Shown here: positions 34,627-42,860 of the stretch, in pieces
Layout of the letters: the number at the start of each line of letters is the position of its first letter
How positions within the stretch are numbered: position 1 is the stretch's first letter
Origin: Streptomyces sp. RerS4
GTDB taxonomy: Bacteria > Actinomycetota > Actinomycetes > Streptomycetales > Streptomycetaceae
Direction: 5' to 3'
Length of the DNA: 64,000 nt
Assembly: GCF_023515955.1 (NCBI RefSeq)
Contig: NZ_CP097322.1
Coordinates: forward strand, 7,237,483-7,301,482
Notes under the pieces: model-generated
What the model saw: the letters and a program-made list of their open reading frames with translations, nothing else
What the model was told of the DNA's origin: nothing
Database searches by the model: none
Made by a program: the position numbers and the translations under genes

Positions 34627-35732
34627 GGTGCCGTCGCGACGGACACGTCGAGGCGGCTCCGCATGTGGCCGATGAGGCCCCGTAGTCCGCAGCAGTCGCC
34701 CGTGTGCTGGGGATCGTGCCGGGAGGCGGTGTACCGCTCGTGCGGGCACCACCCGTTGCAGACGTTGAAGTCGGGACATGCGCGCATGGCGCTGAGAGCC
34801 TGCTTGTTTGAAGTCCGCAGCGGGACGAGTGCCGGCCCGTTACGGAACGCGGCGAACGAGTCGGAGAGGACGCTGCCGACCGTGTAGGCGGGGTCCCCGT
34901 CGAACAGGTCGCAGTGCGCTACCTGCCCGTCCGGCTCCACTAGGTAGTATCGTCCGAAGCAGTCACCGGCAAGAGTGCACACGCTTGCGTCCCGGCCCGA
35001 GAGCCGCTTCAGCAGACTGTCGAACTCCCTGACACGGATGGACGGATCGCCGTGGGCGAGCCACCGGTCGAAGTAGGCCTGCAGGAAGCGGTTCATCTCG
35101 GCCGGTGTCACGTAGGGTGACGTCGGTGTTCCGGGCGGTGCGTCGGGCTGGTTCGTCGGTTTGGCGGCGAGCAGGCCGTAGTGGGTGATTCCCTCTTTCA
35201 CAAAGAAGTCGAAGACAGCGTCCGGTCCAAGTTCGAGCGCTCCCCGGTCGATGACCATGAGCACGCTGATCGGTACGCCGTTCTCCCTCAGAGCGTCAAG
35301 TCCGCGGCGTACGTCATCGAAGGAGGGGCGTCCCGATGCGTAGCGGCGGTAGCGGTCATGCACCGCGGGCGGACCGTCCAGACTGACGCTGACCCTGAAC
35401 CGGAACTCGCGGAAGAACTGCGCCCAGGCGCCGTCGATCCGTGTGCCGTTGGACTGCAAGGTGTTGTGGACCGTCTGTCCGGGGCGGCGCAAGCGGGCCT
35501 GCAAGTAGAGGGCACGCTCGTAGAACTTGCGGGGCAGGACGGTCGGCTCACCGCCGTGCCACATGAACTCGACCGTGTCGTGCGTCGGGTCGGACAGGGC
35601 GCTGGCGGTCATCCGTGCCAGGACGGGGAAGCCCATCGTCTGGCCGGGCCCACTCCGCCAGTCGTGGCAGTACGTGCAGCGCAGGTTGCACAACCGTGTC
35701 GCCTTGACGATCAGCCCGAGATAGCGGCCCAC
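34623..35732 (-). CDS. Radical SAM/SPASM peptide-modifying enzyme
   Basis: 369 residues from GTG 35732 (overlapping the upstream TAG). The radical SAM motif CNLRCTYC (Cys15, 19, 22) coordinates the SAM cluster, followed by FMWHGGEPTVLP and NTLQSNGTRID. The C-terminal SPASM region holds many cysteines (CTLAGDCFGRYYLVEPDGQ, HCDLFDG, CPDFNVCNGWCPHER, GDCCGLRG), as in enzymes with two auxiliary clusters such as anSMEs, FxsB-like proteins and cyclophane or thioether synthases. It is third in a coupled operon after two small proteins and before a glycosyltransferase. No PqqD-like RRE is fused. Peptide modification is the family role, and the substrate here is unknown. Confidence 0.88.
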   Translation of the reverse strand: MGRYLGLIVKATRLCNLRCTYCHDWRSGPGQTMGFPVLARMTASALSDPTHDTVEFMWHGGEPTVLPRKFYERALYLQARLRRPGQTVHNTLQSNGTRIDGAWAQFFREFRFRVSVSLDGPPAVHDRYRRYASGRPSFDDVRRGLDALRENGVPISVLMVIDRGALELGPDAVFDFFVKEGITHYGLLAAKPTNQPDAPPGTPTSPYVTPAEMNRFLQAYFDRWLAHGDPSIRVREFDSLLKRLSGRDASVCTLAGDCFGRYYLVEPDGQVAHCDLFDGDPAYTVGSVLSDSFAAFRNGPALVPLRTSNKQALSAMRACPDFNVCNGWCPHERYTASRHDPQHTGDCCGLRGLIGHMRSRLDVSVATAP

Positions 35733-35977
35733 TAACGCTCCTTCACGGGGGGCGGCTTTACCAGATGGTCCAGCAGCTGTGCTTCCGCGGGCTCCAGAAG
35801 CTCCTCCACCGGCCGTGCGGCCATGCGCTTCCACGGCTCGGTCGCGACGTTGAGCGCCGCGACGAGGATGGAGTGCTCGGACGGGGAGAGTGCGGAGGCG
35901 AACCGCTCCAGCGAAACGGCGAAGCCGTCGCCTGCGGATGCGTCGTCTGCCGCACGGACGCCGAGGTCGTCATGCAT
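35732..35977 (-). CDS. Small acidic-helical protein, possible peptide substrate or partner
   Basis: 81 residues from ATG 35977 (MHDDLGVRAADDASAGDGFA). It contains a predicted helical segment (LSPSEHSILVAALNVATEPW) and ends LLDHLVKPPPVKER. The start lies inside the 3' end of the preceding gene (8-base overlap), and its stop overlaps the radical SAM start. No cysteines. The tight coupling suggests a functional partner of the radical SAM enzyme, either a leader-type substrate or a chaperone. No family is recognised. Confidence 0.6.
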   Translation of the reverse strand: MHDDLGVRAADDASAGDGFAVSLERFASALSPSEHSILVAALNVATEPWKRMAARPVEELLEPAEAQLLDHLVKPPPVKER

Positions 35978-36365
35978 AGGGCGGGGTCCACTTCTCGGGG
36001 CGGACGTAAGCCCACTGCACGATCTCGTACTCCTCGATGGCTCCTCCGCCCACACGCGGGTTGGCCTTCTCCCAGCTGTGCTCGGTTCGCACCCATGCGA
36101 CGGGCCCGCGGGCCGTTTGCTTCCACTGCTCGCGGACGGATTCGATGGCGGAACGGGTCGCCTCGTCGAGACTGGCGATCAGCTGTCTGCGGCGGACGTC
36201 GCCGGGCTGCAGGTCCCGGGTGTACTGCAGCAGGACCTCTGCGAGGGCCTGCTCCGCGGCAGGGAGGGATTCGCTCCACTCCGACAGGCGCTCGGTGAAC
36301 GCCTTGATGTCCTCGCTTTCGACCGGTGCGTCCGCGTGTTCCGACTGGCGGGTCCGTTCGTACAT
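35970..36365 (-). CDS. Small protein with aromatic C-terminal tail, candidate RiPP precursor
   Basis: 131 residues from ATG 36365 with GGAGG seven bases upstream. The body is helical and charged (AFTERLSEWSESLPAAEQAL, AEVLLQYTRDLQPGDVRRRQ). The C-terminal end is Gly-rich then strongly aromatic (RVGGGAIEEYEIVQWAYVRP, EKWTPPYA). A GGG stretch followed by W, Y and W near the C-terminus resembles leader/core junctions of radical-SAM-modified peptides. It is first in the operon with the small protein, the SPASM enzyme and the glycosyltransferase. It could equally be a small structural protein. No known family is recognised. Confidence 0.55.
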   Translation of the reverse strand: MYERTRQSEHADAPVESEDIKAFTERLSEWSESLPAAEQALAEVLLQYTRDLQPGDVRRRQLIASLDEATRSAIESVREQWKQTARGPVAWVRTEHSWEKANPRVGGGAIEEYEIVQWAYVRPEKWTPPYA

Positions 36366-36439
36366 TGTTGCCTCCGCTTCGCTGGAGTCGCCCAAAGAAT
36401 GCTAACGCATAGCGACTATCCGATCGCTTACAGTGTTCG

Positions 36440-36643
36440 TGTCGTGTCGCGTCGATGCAACTTGGCCGAGGCCGGGTTCTGGCCCCACGTCACCCTCGGC
36501 CTGGCCCGCGAGGACTTCCCCGCCGCCGAAGCCAAAGCGCTGAGAGTCCCAGAGGTCAGCGGACCGCCCCCAGCGTGGACGTCCAGAAGGAAATCTCGGC
36601 GACGGAGTTCACCCTGCTTGCCCGCAACGACTTCCACACCTGA
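36440..36643 (+). pseudogene. 2'-5' RNA ligase/2H-phosphoesterase-like fragment
   Basis: One frame reads CNLAEAGFWPHVTLGLARED, where PHVTLGLA is the H-x-T-L motif of 2H phosphoesterases, and a second frame ends VQKEISATEFTLLARNDFHT with a stop. Only the second HxT half and tail remain, in two frames. It is a dead remnant. The following 320 bases up to 36969 contain only short frames, none supported. Confidence 0.35.
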
Positions 36644-36969
36644 CCGCCGGCGACGGCTCCCGCGAGTTGGGGTGTCGTTCGAGCCGGTGACCGAAGCCGA
36701 TGCCGTCACCGCCCAGCCGCTGCCGTCAATGCCGGTCGCTTGGACGCTGTCGTGAACGACATCCCGGGTTCGGCCGGCAGCCGGCTCCCCGCCGGAAACG
36801 GGTCGGCGCTACGAGGGGCTGATCCCGCCGCCCACCCGCGAGCTCCTCCAGGACCTCATCGCCGGGACACGTCCCGTGCCGGTGCTGGGGCTGATGTCAG
36901 ACCGGCCTCGTAGCGTCGAAGGCGAGGGGCTGGACCGGATGGGTCCCCGCAGGACCGAAGGAGCAGCCC

Positions 36970-37227
36970 ATGGGTGAGATCAGCGTCGACAGGCAGCACC
37001 TTGACCGGCTGCTGGCCGACAGCGCGAGCACGTACGGAGCCCCCTACCAGCGGGCCTTCGTCGAGCTCGCCGAAACGCGCCGCGGCCGGCCCGTCGCCGA
37101 GATCCTCCCGCTGCTGCGCCGGGCCGCCGACGAGGCGCTGCTCGCCTTCACGGACGCGGACCTCCGAGAACAGGCTGAGGCGATCAGCACGGGCGAGCGG
37201 TACGTCCTGCGCGTCACGGTGGCCTGA
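36970..37227 (+). CDS. Hypothetical protein (85 aa)
   Basis: ATG 36970 preceded by AAGGAGCAG. The product starts MGEISVDRQHLDRLLADSAS, contains VAEILPLLRRAADEALLAFT and ends with a short beta-like stretch RYVLRVTVA. It looks mainly helical and soluble. No family is recognised. Codon usage and the ribosome-binding site support a real gene. Confidence 0.55.
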   Translation: MGEISVDRQHLDRLLADSASTYGAPYQRAFVELAETRRGRPVAEILPLLRRAADEALLAFTDADLREQAEAISTGERYVLRVTVA

Positions 37228-37268
37228 CCACCACTGTGCCCGTGCAGGACCCTCCCACCACAGGGCGG

Positions 37269-37420
37269 TCAGGCCTTACGCCGGTCGCGGCCGGTGTGGG
37301 CGAGGGCGTCGGCGAGCTGATCGTGGTTCATGGACGAGCGGCCCGGGATCCCCACCGCGGCCGCCTTTTCGTACAGCTGGTTCGGAAGTTTCCCTGGCTC
37401 ACCAGCCGAGGCGAATGTGG
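37269..37420 (-). pseudogene. Rho-N/SAP-like domain tail, remnant
   Basis: The minus-strand frame reads EPGKLPNQLYEKAAAVGIPG, then RSSMNHDQLADALAHTGRDR and stop. This is the helix-extended-helix pattern (LYE.A...GI.GRS.M....L..AL) of Rho_N-like nucleic-acid-binding tails found in many actinobacterial small proteins. The upstream part is absent. Confidence 0.45.
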
Positions 37421-37573
37421 CCGGCGCCCCGATTCCGCTGGGCGGGTGGCCGCCGTGTGCTCGCCATCGGCGAACCCATCCAGGTGTCTTAGTCGCGGTA
37501 GGTTTTTCTTGTCGGTTGCGTGTGGGAGTCGGCTCTGGTGTTCGTGTGTTGTTTCGATCGGGAGGTCGGGGTC

Positions 37574-38266
37574 GTGATTCGGGCGGGACGAACGGGTGTG
37601 GGGCGTGAGGAGTTGGCGCGGGTATTGGGGATGAGGTGGACGACTTTCCGGAAGATCCGGCCCTACGTCGCGGAAGGGTTTCCGACGCCGGTCTCGTCGG
37701 AGGGGTCTCAGGTGTTGTTGTGGGATCTGGAGCAGGTGGAGGCGTATCGCGACGGAATGCCCCGGCCGGCCTTGCCGGAGGTGGAGGACGACAGGGATCT
37801 CCTCGACCGGCGGGAGGCCGCTGTGGTGTTGGGGGTACAGGCGCGCAGCGTCGACGCCTACAAGACCGATCCTCGGTTGAGCGAGCACACGGTGGTGGTC
37901 GGCGGGGTGGAGCACTGGCCGCGGGCGGCCGTGCGCGCCTACGGCGCCGGCCGCGGGGCGGTGAGCGGTGTGGTGGGCCGTCCGCGGGGATCGGGTGACA
38001 TGGTCCCCCGGGACCTCTTGCCAGCCCGTATCGACGAACTTCTCGACGAAGACCCCGCTGTGACGGCGGCCCGCGTGGTCGACGTCCTCGGAGTCTCGAC
38101 TCCCACCGCGCAGAAGGCACTGGTGCGAGCACGCGCCGAGCGCATCGCCGAGCTGATGCTCGCCGAGGGCCTGGACGCCGAGGAGGCCGCCGATCGTCTC
38201 GGCTACCCCCCGGCGGTCCGCCGCGCGGCCCTGAAGGCCGCCCAGCACCTCCACGAGAACCCCTGA
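37574..38266 (+). CDS. Plasmid/ICE-type DNA-binding protein with two helix-turn-helix regions
   Basis: 230 residues from GTG 37574 with GGAGG at 37561 eight bases upstream. The N-terminus (GREELARVLGMRWTTFRKIR, PYVAEGFPTPV) resembles the AlpA/MerR-type helix-turn-helix used by excisionase-like proteins. A second similar unit follows (LDRREAAVVLGVQARSVDAY). The C-terminal third is a helical region (VTAARVVDVLGVSTPTAQKA, LGYPPAVRRAALKAAQ) with another HTH-like part. It ends just before IS-B copy 2. Probably a regulator of a mobile element. Exact role unknown. Confidence 0.6.
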   Translation: MIRAGRTGVGREELARVLGMRWTTFRKIRPYVAEGFPTPVSSEGSQVLLWDLEQVEAYRDGMPRPALPEVEDDRDLLDRREAAVVLGVQARSVDAYKTDPRLSEHTVVVGGVEHWPRAAVRAYGAGRGAVSGVVGRPRGSGDMVPRDLLPARIDELLDEDPAVTAARVVDVLGVSTPTAQKALVRARAERIAELMLAEGLDAEEAADRLGYPPAVRRAALKAAQHLHENP

Positions 38267-38277
38267 AAGAGCGTTTA

Positions 38278-39142
38278 GACCGTGTCCTATGTGGTGAGGC
38301 GGAGGAGGCGTTTGTAGCAGCACATGGCTGCGGCGAGGCCGAGGAATGCCAGGTAGTTGCGGGGGTGGCGTTCGTAGCGGTGGTTGAGCCGGCGGTAGCC
38401 GGTCAGCCAGGACATCGTTCGCTCAATCACCCACCGGCGGCGTCCGAGTCGCTCTGATGACTCGATGCCCTTGCGTGCGATGCGGACCCCGATGCGTTTG
38501 CCGCGTAGCCATTTCCGCAGGTGGGGAACGTCGTAGGCCTTGTCTGCGTGGAGGCGTTGGGGTTTGAAGTGGCGGCCGCGGTGGGGGTCGTGTCTCGTTT
38601 GGTGACCTGTGACCATGGGCTTCAGCGCGAGGCTGTCGTGGGTGTTGGCCGCGCTGACGCCGACGAGGAGGGGCAGTCCGTTCGCATCCGACAGGACGTG
38701 CATCTTGGAGCCCGGCTTGCCTCGGTCCACGGGGCTCGGAGCTGTGAGTTCGCCCCCTTTTTGGCCCTCACGTGGGCGGAGTCCAGGACGGCACGGGAGA
38801 GATCGAGGAGGCCGGCGTCGTCCAAGCGGTGCAGGATCTCCTCGTGCAGCCGGCCCCATACTCCGGCCCTCGACCAGATCAGGAACCTGCGGTGGGCTGT
38901 CGACTTCGATATCCCGAAGCACGGCGGCAGCGACCGCCAGGCGCACCCCCTGACCAGCACGTAGACGATCGCCGCGAACAGCGTCTCATCAGGCGTATCC
39001 GGCGTCCCGCCACCCTGCGGCCGCACCTTGGACGGCGGGATCAGCGGCTCCGCGATCTCCCACAGCCCGTACGGAACTATCCAACTCCAAGTACCCCGCC
39101 CCATACCGACATCAACGACGCCTCACCACATAGGACACGGTC
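38278..39142 (-). mobile_element. IS5-family element (IS-B copy 2), inverted relative to copy 1
   Basis: 865 bp with the same 24-bp inverted ends as copy 1 (38278-38301 and 39119-39142). The left flank is TTA, but the right flank is TAA, so there is no matching 3-bp target duplication. The right flank is the end of another IS (IS-D). With copy 1 it encloses 8.8 kb. Confidence 0.9.
38287..39104 (-). CDS. IS-B transposase (copy 2), -1 frameshift product
   Basis: The first frame starts at 39104 and the second ends at 38287, joined at the same A5G5-type run as in copy 1. The predicted proteins differ from copy 1 at only a few residues (for example GHQTRHD for GHPTRHD, KRIGVRIARKG for KRIEVRIARKG, SQLRAPW for SQVRAPW), so the two insertions are recent relatives. 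The DDE residues are complete. Confidence 0.8.
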
Positions 39143-39545
39143 TAAGACGTCGTTTCTTATGGCGTGATGGTTCGTTGAGCCGTGCATGACGGATCTGGTT
39201 GAGCGGTGGGTGCCGGACGAGTTGTGGGTGTTGTTCCGGCGGGTGGTGCCGGCGACGGTGGTGATACGTCCGCAGGGCGGCGGCAGGCGCCGGGCCGGTC
39301 ACCGCGAGGCCCTGGCCGCGATCATCTTCGTGGCAACCTCGGGCTGCACCTGGCGCCAGCTCCCGCCGGTGTTCGGCCCGAGCTGGCAGACGGTCTACCG
39401 GCGCTTCGCCCAGTGGAGCCGGGACCGGGTCTGGGCCCGGCTCTACCGTGTGATCCTCGACGAACTCGGGGCGCGAGGTGAGCTGGACTGGTCGCGGTGC
39501 GCGATCGACTCGGTCAGTCTGCGAGCGGCAAAGGGGGCCTTTGAC
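39143..39545 (+). pseudogene. IS-D left part: transposase first frame only
   Basis: Begins with the IS-D terminal sequence (TAAGACGTCGTTTCTTATGG) identical to that at 59599-59618. ATG 39186 starts MTDLVERWVPDELWVLFRRV, which runs through CAIDSVSLRAAKG. The homology stops exactly at the frameshift run (GCAAAGGGGG), and the second frame with most of the DDE domain is missing. The following 120 residues-equivalent are unrelated. A dead 5' remnant; the complete relative is at 58757-59618. Confidence 0.75.
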
Positions 39546-39744
39546 AGGACCGAGACTGCGAGCGGCGGCGTACATCCGGCCGAGCCGTCGCCGCATGTCC
39601 CGTCGCATCCAGCCGGCGAATTCTCGCAGGATCTCCCGTGCCGGCGGGTTCTCACGTCATCACGCTAGGAACGGCGCCGGACCGGATGCGTCCGGCTGTG
39701 CTGCAGGGACGAGGTCGGTTGAGACGTTCAAGATCGGCGCGGCG

Positions 39745-40089
39745 TCACTGGGGTGCCAGAGGCCACGCTCCAGTCCGGCAGGCCGACTGATAGGGGCTGT
39801 GCATGGCGAGAAAGCGGACGTCGAGGTCGGTCTCCAGGTAGTCCATGCGCCGCTCCCAGAAGGCTTGCATGTGGGGGAGGGCGAGGTGGGCGTCGAGATC
39901 GGCCTGGGAGCGCCAGACCTCGTAGAAGACGAAGACGTCAGGGTCTTTGCGATCTTCGTGGAAGTGGTACTCAAGGCAGCCGGACTCCTGCCGGGTCGGC
40001 TCGACGAACGAGAGCAGGAGCTGCTTCAACTCCTCGGCGCGTTCCGGTTTGGGGCGAGCGATGCCGACAAGTGCGAAGACCTGGGCCAT
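39745..40089 (-). CDS. Antibiotic biosynthesis monooxygenase (ABM) domain protein
   Basis: 114 residues from ATG 40089. The ABM ferredoxin-like fold is visible: ALVGIARPKPERAEELKQLL, ESGCLEYHFHEDRKDPDVFV and FYEVWRSQADLDAHLALPHM. Members are cofactor-free quinone-forming monooxygenases or related dimeric enzymes, and the YgiN-like length fits. It is divergent from an ArsR regulator, with two 22-base inverted repeats in the gap, so it is almost certainly controlled by that regulator. The substrate is unknown; quinone or electrophile stress is common for YgiN-like proteins. Confidence 0.85.
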   Translation of the reverse strand: MAQVFALVGIARPKPERAEELKQLLLSFVEPTRQESGCLEYHFHEDRKDPDVFVFYEVWRSQADLDAHLALPHMQAFWERRMDYLETDLDVRFLAMHSPYQSACRTGAWPLAPQ

Positions 40090-40108
40090 GCAGGGTTCTT
40101 TCCCTCGT

Positions 40109-40130
40109 AGGTACAATCATTCTCGTACCT
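40109..40130. promoter_or_regulatory. Candidate ArsR operator 1
   Basis: AGGTAC and GTACCT separated by ten bases form a 22-base inverted repeat near the ABM start. A second element of the same length and arm sequence lies 43 bases to the right. Position between divergent ABM and ArsR genes suggests repressor binding. Confidence 0.65.
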
Positions 40131-40151
40131 GCCGGACGCTATCGAACCTGT

Positions 40152-40173
40152 AGGTACGATGCAATCCATACCT
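40152..40173. promoter_or_regulatory. Candidate ArsR operator 2
   Basis: AGGTA and TACCT separated by twelve bases, total 22 bases, just upstream of the ArsR ribosome-binding site (GGGAGG at about 40178). The spacing to operator 1 is 43 bases start to start, about four helical turns, which would place both sites on one face of the DNA. Confidence 0.65.
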
Positions 40174-40190
40174 GAAGGGAGGTGTTCCGA

Positions 40191-40508
40191 ATGCCCGACG
40201 GTGAAGGCCACCCGAGCGTTGAGGAGATCGAGCTCGGCCCGGTACTCTCCGCGCTGGCAGATCCGCTGCGCCGCCGAGTGGTGCGTGAGCTGGCAGCCGA
40301 ATCCGACGGCGCGGCGCGGACGTGCAGCTCCTTCGGGCTGCCGGTCTCCAAGGCGACCGTGACGCACCACTTCCGTGCACTGCGCGAGGCCGGGTTGATC
40401 CGGCAGGTGGACCGGGGCAACAGCCGGATGGCCAGCCTGCGCCGAGCAGACATCGAGCGGCGGTTTCCCGGGCTGCTGGGCATCGTGGCAGCCGAGCCGG
40501 AGGAGTGA
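40191..40508 (+). CDS. ArsR-family transcriptional regulator
   Basis: 105 residues from ATG 40191 after a GGGAGG ribosome-binding site. The winged helix is clear: LGPVLSALADPLRRRVVREL, then LPVSKATVTHHFRALREAGL as recognition helix and IRQVDRGNSRMASLRRADIE as wing. The LPVSK.T.THHF pattern is common in ArsR regulators of YgiN-type monooxygenases. No metal-binding ELCVCDL motif is present, so it probably senses an organic or redox signal. It likely represses itself and the divergent ABM gene through the two inverted repeats. Confidence 0.9.
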   Translation: MPDGEGHPSVEEIELGPVLSALADPLRRRVVRELAAESDGAARTCSSFGLPVSKATVTHHFRALREAGLIRQVDRGNSRMASLRRADIERRFPGLLGIVAAEPEE

Positions 40509-41025
40509 GCTCAGGAGCGGGACGGTCCCATTCACACCAGCGCCCCAACTCACGCTCGTATGAAGACCGCGTCCACCGGTAGACGCAACCTCCGTAAAGC
40601 ACGGGTCGATTGAGAACGTCAGCAGCCCGGACCTGGAAAACGCACCCAACCCGAGAAAACCCCAGGACACCGCTCCCGACAGAACGCCATCGACCAGCCG
40701 CAACAAACACGGCCGTCACGCCCACCGGTCAACCAACCTGAACACACCGTAGTCAAAAGCGTGACCGAGCACTACATCAACGGCCGGTCAGAAAGGCCTC
40801 CATAGACCCCAGCCTTCCAACTGATATACCCGCCATGGATAAGAAGCACCGCTTCCGTGTCAGTGAGCCTTTTCCAACTTCATACCTGTGCTGCTCATCG
40901 CCCTGTTGACGACTGAACGCACCGATCTGTAGCGAGGCATGACGAGCAGATCCGCAGTCGGTCCCCGCGGCCCAGACACTTCGCCGAGCATGGTCAGCGG
41001 CGCTGAGAGCCGGGTTAGAAAGGGC
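40509..41025. other. Intergenic stretch without a supported gene
   Basis: About 520 bases between the ArsR gene and the convergent SUKH gene. All frames are short or have atypical composition. Local A+T content is higher than average around 40740-40860, which is usual for degraded intergenic DNA in Streptomyces. No hairpin or repeat stands out. Confidence 0.45.
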
Positions 41026-41928
41026 TCAGCGTTCCGGCAGCTCCCATGAAGCGAACCAGTGGGGGAACGGTCCGGCGGAGGGCGGGAAGCCGAACGGCGG
41101 GGTGCGGTCGGTGAGCAGGCGCAGCACGAATTCACCGGTGCCGCAGTCGAAGCGCTGCCACTCACCGCCCAGGTACTGCACTAGAACCGGCCAGTCGTCG
41201 GGAACGGCCGGTCCGGTCAGCCAGTGGAAGGTCAGCTCCTGCTCGGAGATCCCCCATGTGAGCACGCCGCCGGGCGCGGGGTGGACCGGGTACGGCCGGT
41301 ACAGGTCGGCGTACCGCGCCATGTCCTGGCCCCAGGAGACCAGATCCGTGCCCAGCGCACCCGGCACCAGCAAGTCCAGGTACTCGTCGAAGCTGCCCGG
41401 GCCGAAGGCGTCGACGATGTCCTTGTAGTCACCGGGCAGCGCGGTGCCCAGCGCGGCCTCCGTCGCGGCCCAGTCGACGCCGCACCGATCGGGCTCCGTC
41501 CACCCGGTGGTCTCCCGCAGCAACGCCACCCACCCGACACCGGGCGAAGGGGTGAACGCGCGCTGGGCGAGGATCACGATGCGGCGCGGGCCATCGGCGG
41601 TGGCCGTCACGCCGTATCCGAACCAGTGCTCGGCCAGCACCCACCCGCGCAGCTCCAGCAGCCCGCCCTCCCCGCCGATGGGGAGCCCGCCCTCCCCGCC
41701 CACCGGCGGACCGTCGGGCACCCCTGCGGCCGTACCCCCGACGACCCACGCGCGTACGGGCAGACTCGCCCCGTCGATCACGTCCGCAGCGACGCGCTCC
41801 AGCTCGGCCAGATCCTCCGCGTCGCTGGGCACACAGACATGCCCTGCCCCATGAGTGGGCAGTGGGCAGTGCAGTTCGGGCGCGCGCCAGGCGTCGTTCA
41901 GACGGGTGCGCAGAGCTGGGGCGTCCAT
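41026..41928 (-). CDS. SUKH-type (SMI1/KNR4-like) protein with N-terminal extension
   Basis: 300 residues from ATG 41928. The C-terminal part (about 165-290) has the SUKH pattern: DWAATEAALGTALPGDYKDI, VDAFGPGSFDEYLDLLVPGA and later GVLTWGISEQELTFHWLTG. SUKH proteins are known immunity proteins against polymorphic toxins. The N-terminal 150 residues (LRTRLNDAWRAPELHCPLPT and a Gly/Pro repeat GGEGGLPIGGEGGLLEL) belong to another unrecognised region. No toxin gene is adjacent. It may be an orphan immunity gene. Confidence 0.7.
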   Translation of the reverse strand: MDAPALRTRLNDAWRAPELHCPLPTHGAGHVCVPSDAEDLAELERVAADVIDGASLPVRAWVVGGTAAGVPDGPPVGGEGGLPIGGEGGLLELRGWVLAEHWFGYGVTATADGPRRIVILAQRAFTPSPGVGWVALLRETTGWTEPDRCGVDWAATEAALGTALPGDYKDIVDAFGPGSFDEYLDLLVPGALGTDLVSWGQDMARYADLYRPYPVHPAPGGVLTWGISEQELTFHWLTGPAVPDDWPVLVQYLGGEWQRFDCGTGEFVLRLLTDRTPPFGFPPSAGPFPHWFASWELPER

Positions 41929-42066
41929 GCGGCCAAGTGAACAGCACGGCACTGACATTGAGTCTTTTCGACCTGCATCAGCAGTACGCCGTTGGGCTGA
42001 CAGCAGGGTAAAACCCCTGGTAGATGGGTTTTCGACCAAGAGAACCGGCTCCACCAGAGGCTTTAC

Positions 42067-42860
42067 GTGCTTGTCTACCCGTCGGGCGTCGACGTGTCCA
42101 GTTCCGCCCTCCGCTTCCTCACTCAGCAGTTGCGGCGCCACCGCCGCACGATTGGCTCTCGGTGGCGGCGCCTGAGCGCCGGCCGTCAGGCCCTGCTCAC
42201 CCTCGCCCATCTGCGGGTGGGACACACGTACGCCCAGCTCGCGGCCGGATTCGGTGTCGGCATCACGACGGCCTTCCGCTATGTCTCCGAAGCGGTCGAG
42301 CTCCTGGCCGCTCTCGCCCCGAGCCTGGCCGACGCGGTGCGGACCGCTTCGGCGAAGGCGTATCTGATCCTGGACGGCACGCTCCTGCCCATCGACCGCA
42401 TTGCCGCGGACCGGCCGTTCTACTCCGGAAACACAAAAAGCACGGGATGAACGTGCAGGTCATCGCCGATCCCTTCGGCCGGCTGCTATGGGCCTCACCG
42501 GCCCTGCCCGGAGCCGTCCACGACCTCCACGCGGCCCGCGAACACGGCATCCTCGACGCGCTCGCCGAAGCTGGCATGCGGTACTGGGCCGACAAGGGCT
42601 ACCGAGGTGCCGGCGGAACGGTCCGCATCCCGTGCTGGGGACGGTGGGAGAACCTCTCGGCAGGCCAGAAGGCTGCGAACCGGTCGCACGCGAAGATCCG
42701 GGCCTTGGTCGAACCCGCCGTCGCCACCCTCAAGTCCTGGCGACTCCTCCGCCACGCGTACAGGTGCGCTGCGGCGAAGAGCAGGTCGGGTTCGTCCTCC
42801 AAATGCGAAAGGCCGCCGGATCGTCCCAACGGCCTTCGCGCCACACGAGGATCAGGAGAC
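42067..42860 (+). pseudogene. IS5-type transposase (DDE_Tnp_4), two frames, 3' truncated
   Basis: The first frame from 42067 has the helix-turn-helix domain (LTLAHLRVGHTYAQLAAGFG, VGITTAFRYVSEAV) and the first Asp in LILDGTLLPIDRIAADRPFY, ending at a CACAAAAAGCACGG run near 42434. The second frame continues HGMNVQVIADPFGRLLWASP, MRYWADKGYRGAGGTVRIPC and ALVEPAVATLKSWRLLRHAY. The frames differ by -1, as expected for programmed slippage. After about 42775 the expected C-terminus is lost, and the sequence runs into the 3' end of the convergent SUKH gene. Confidence 0.65.
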
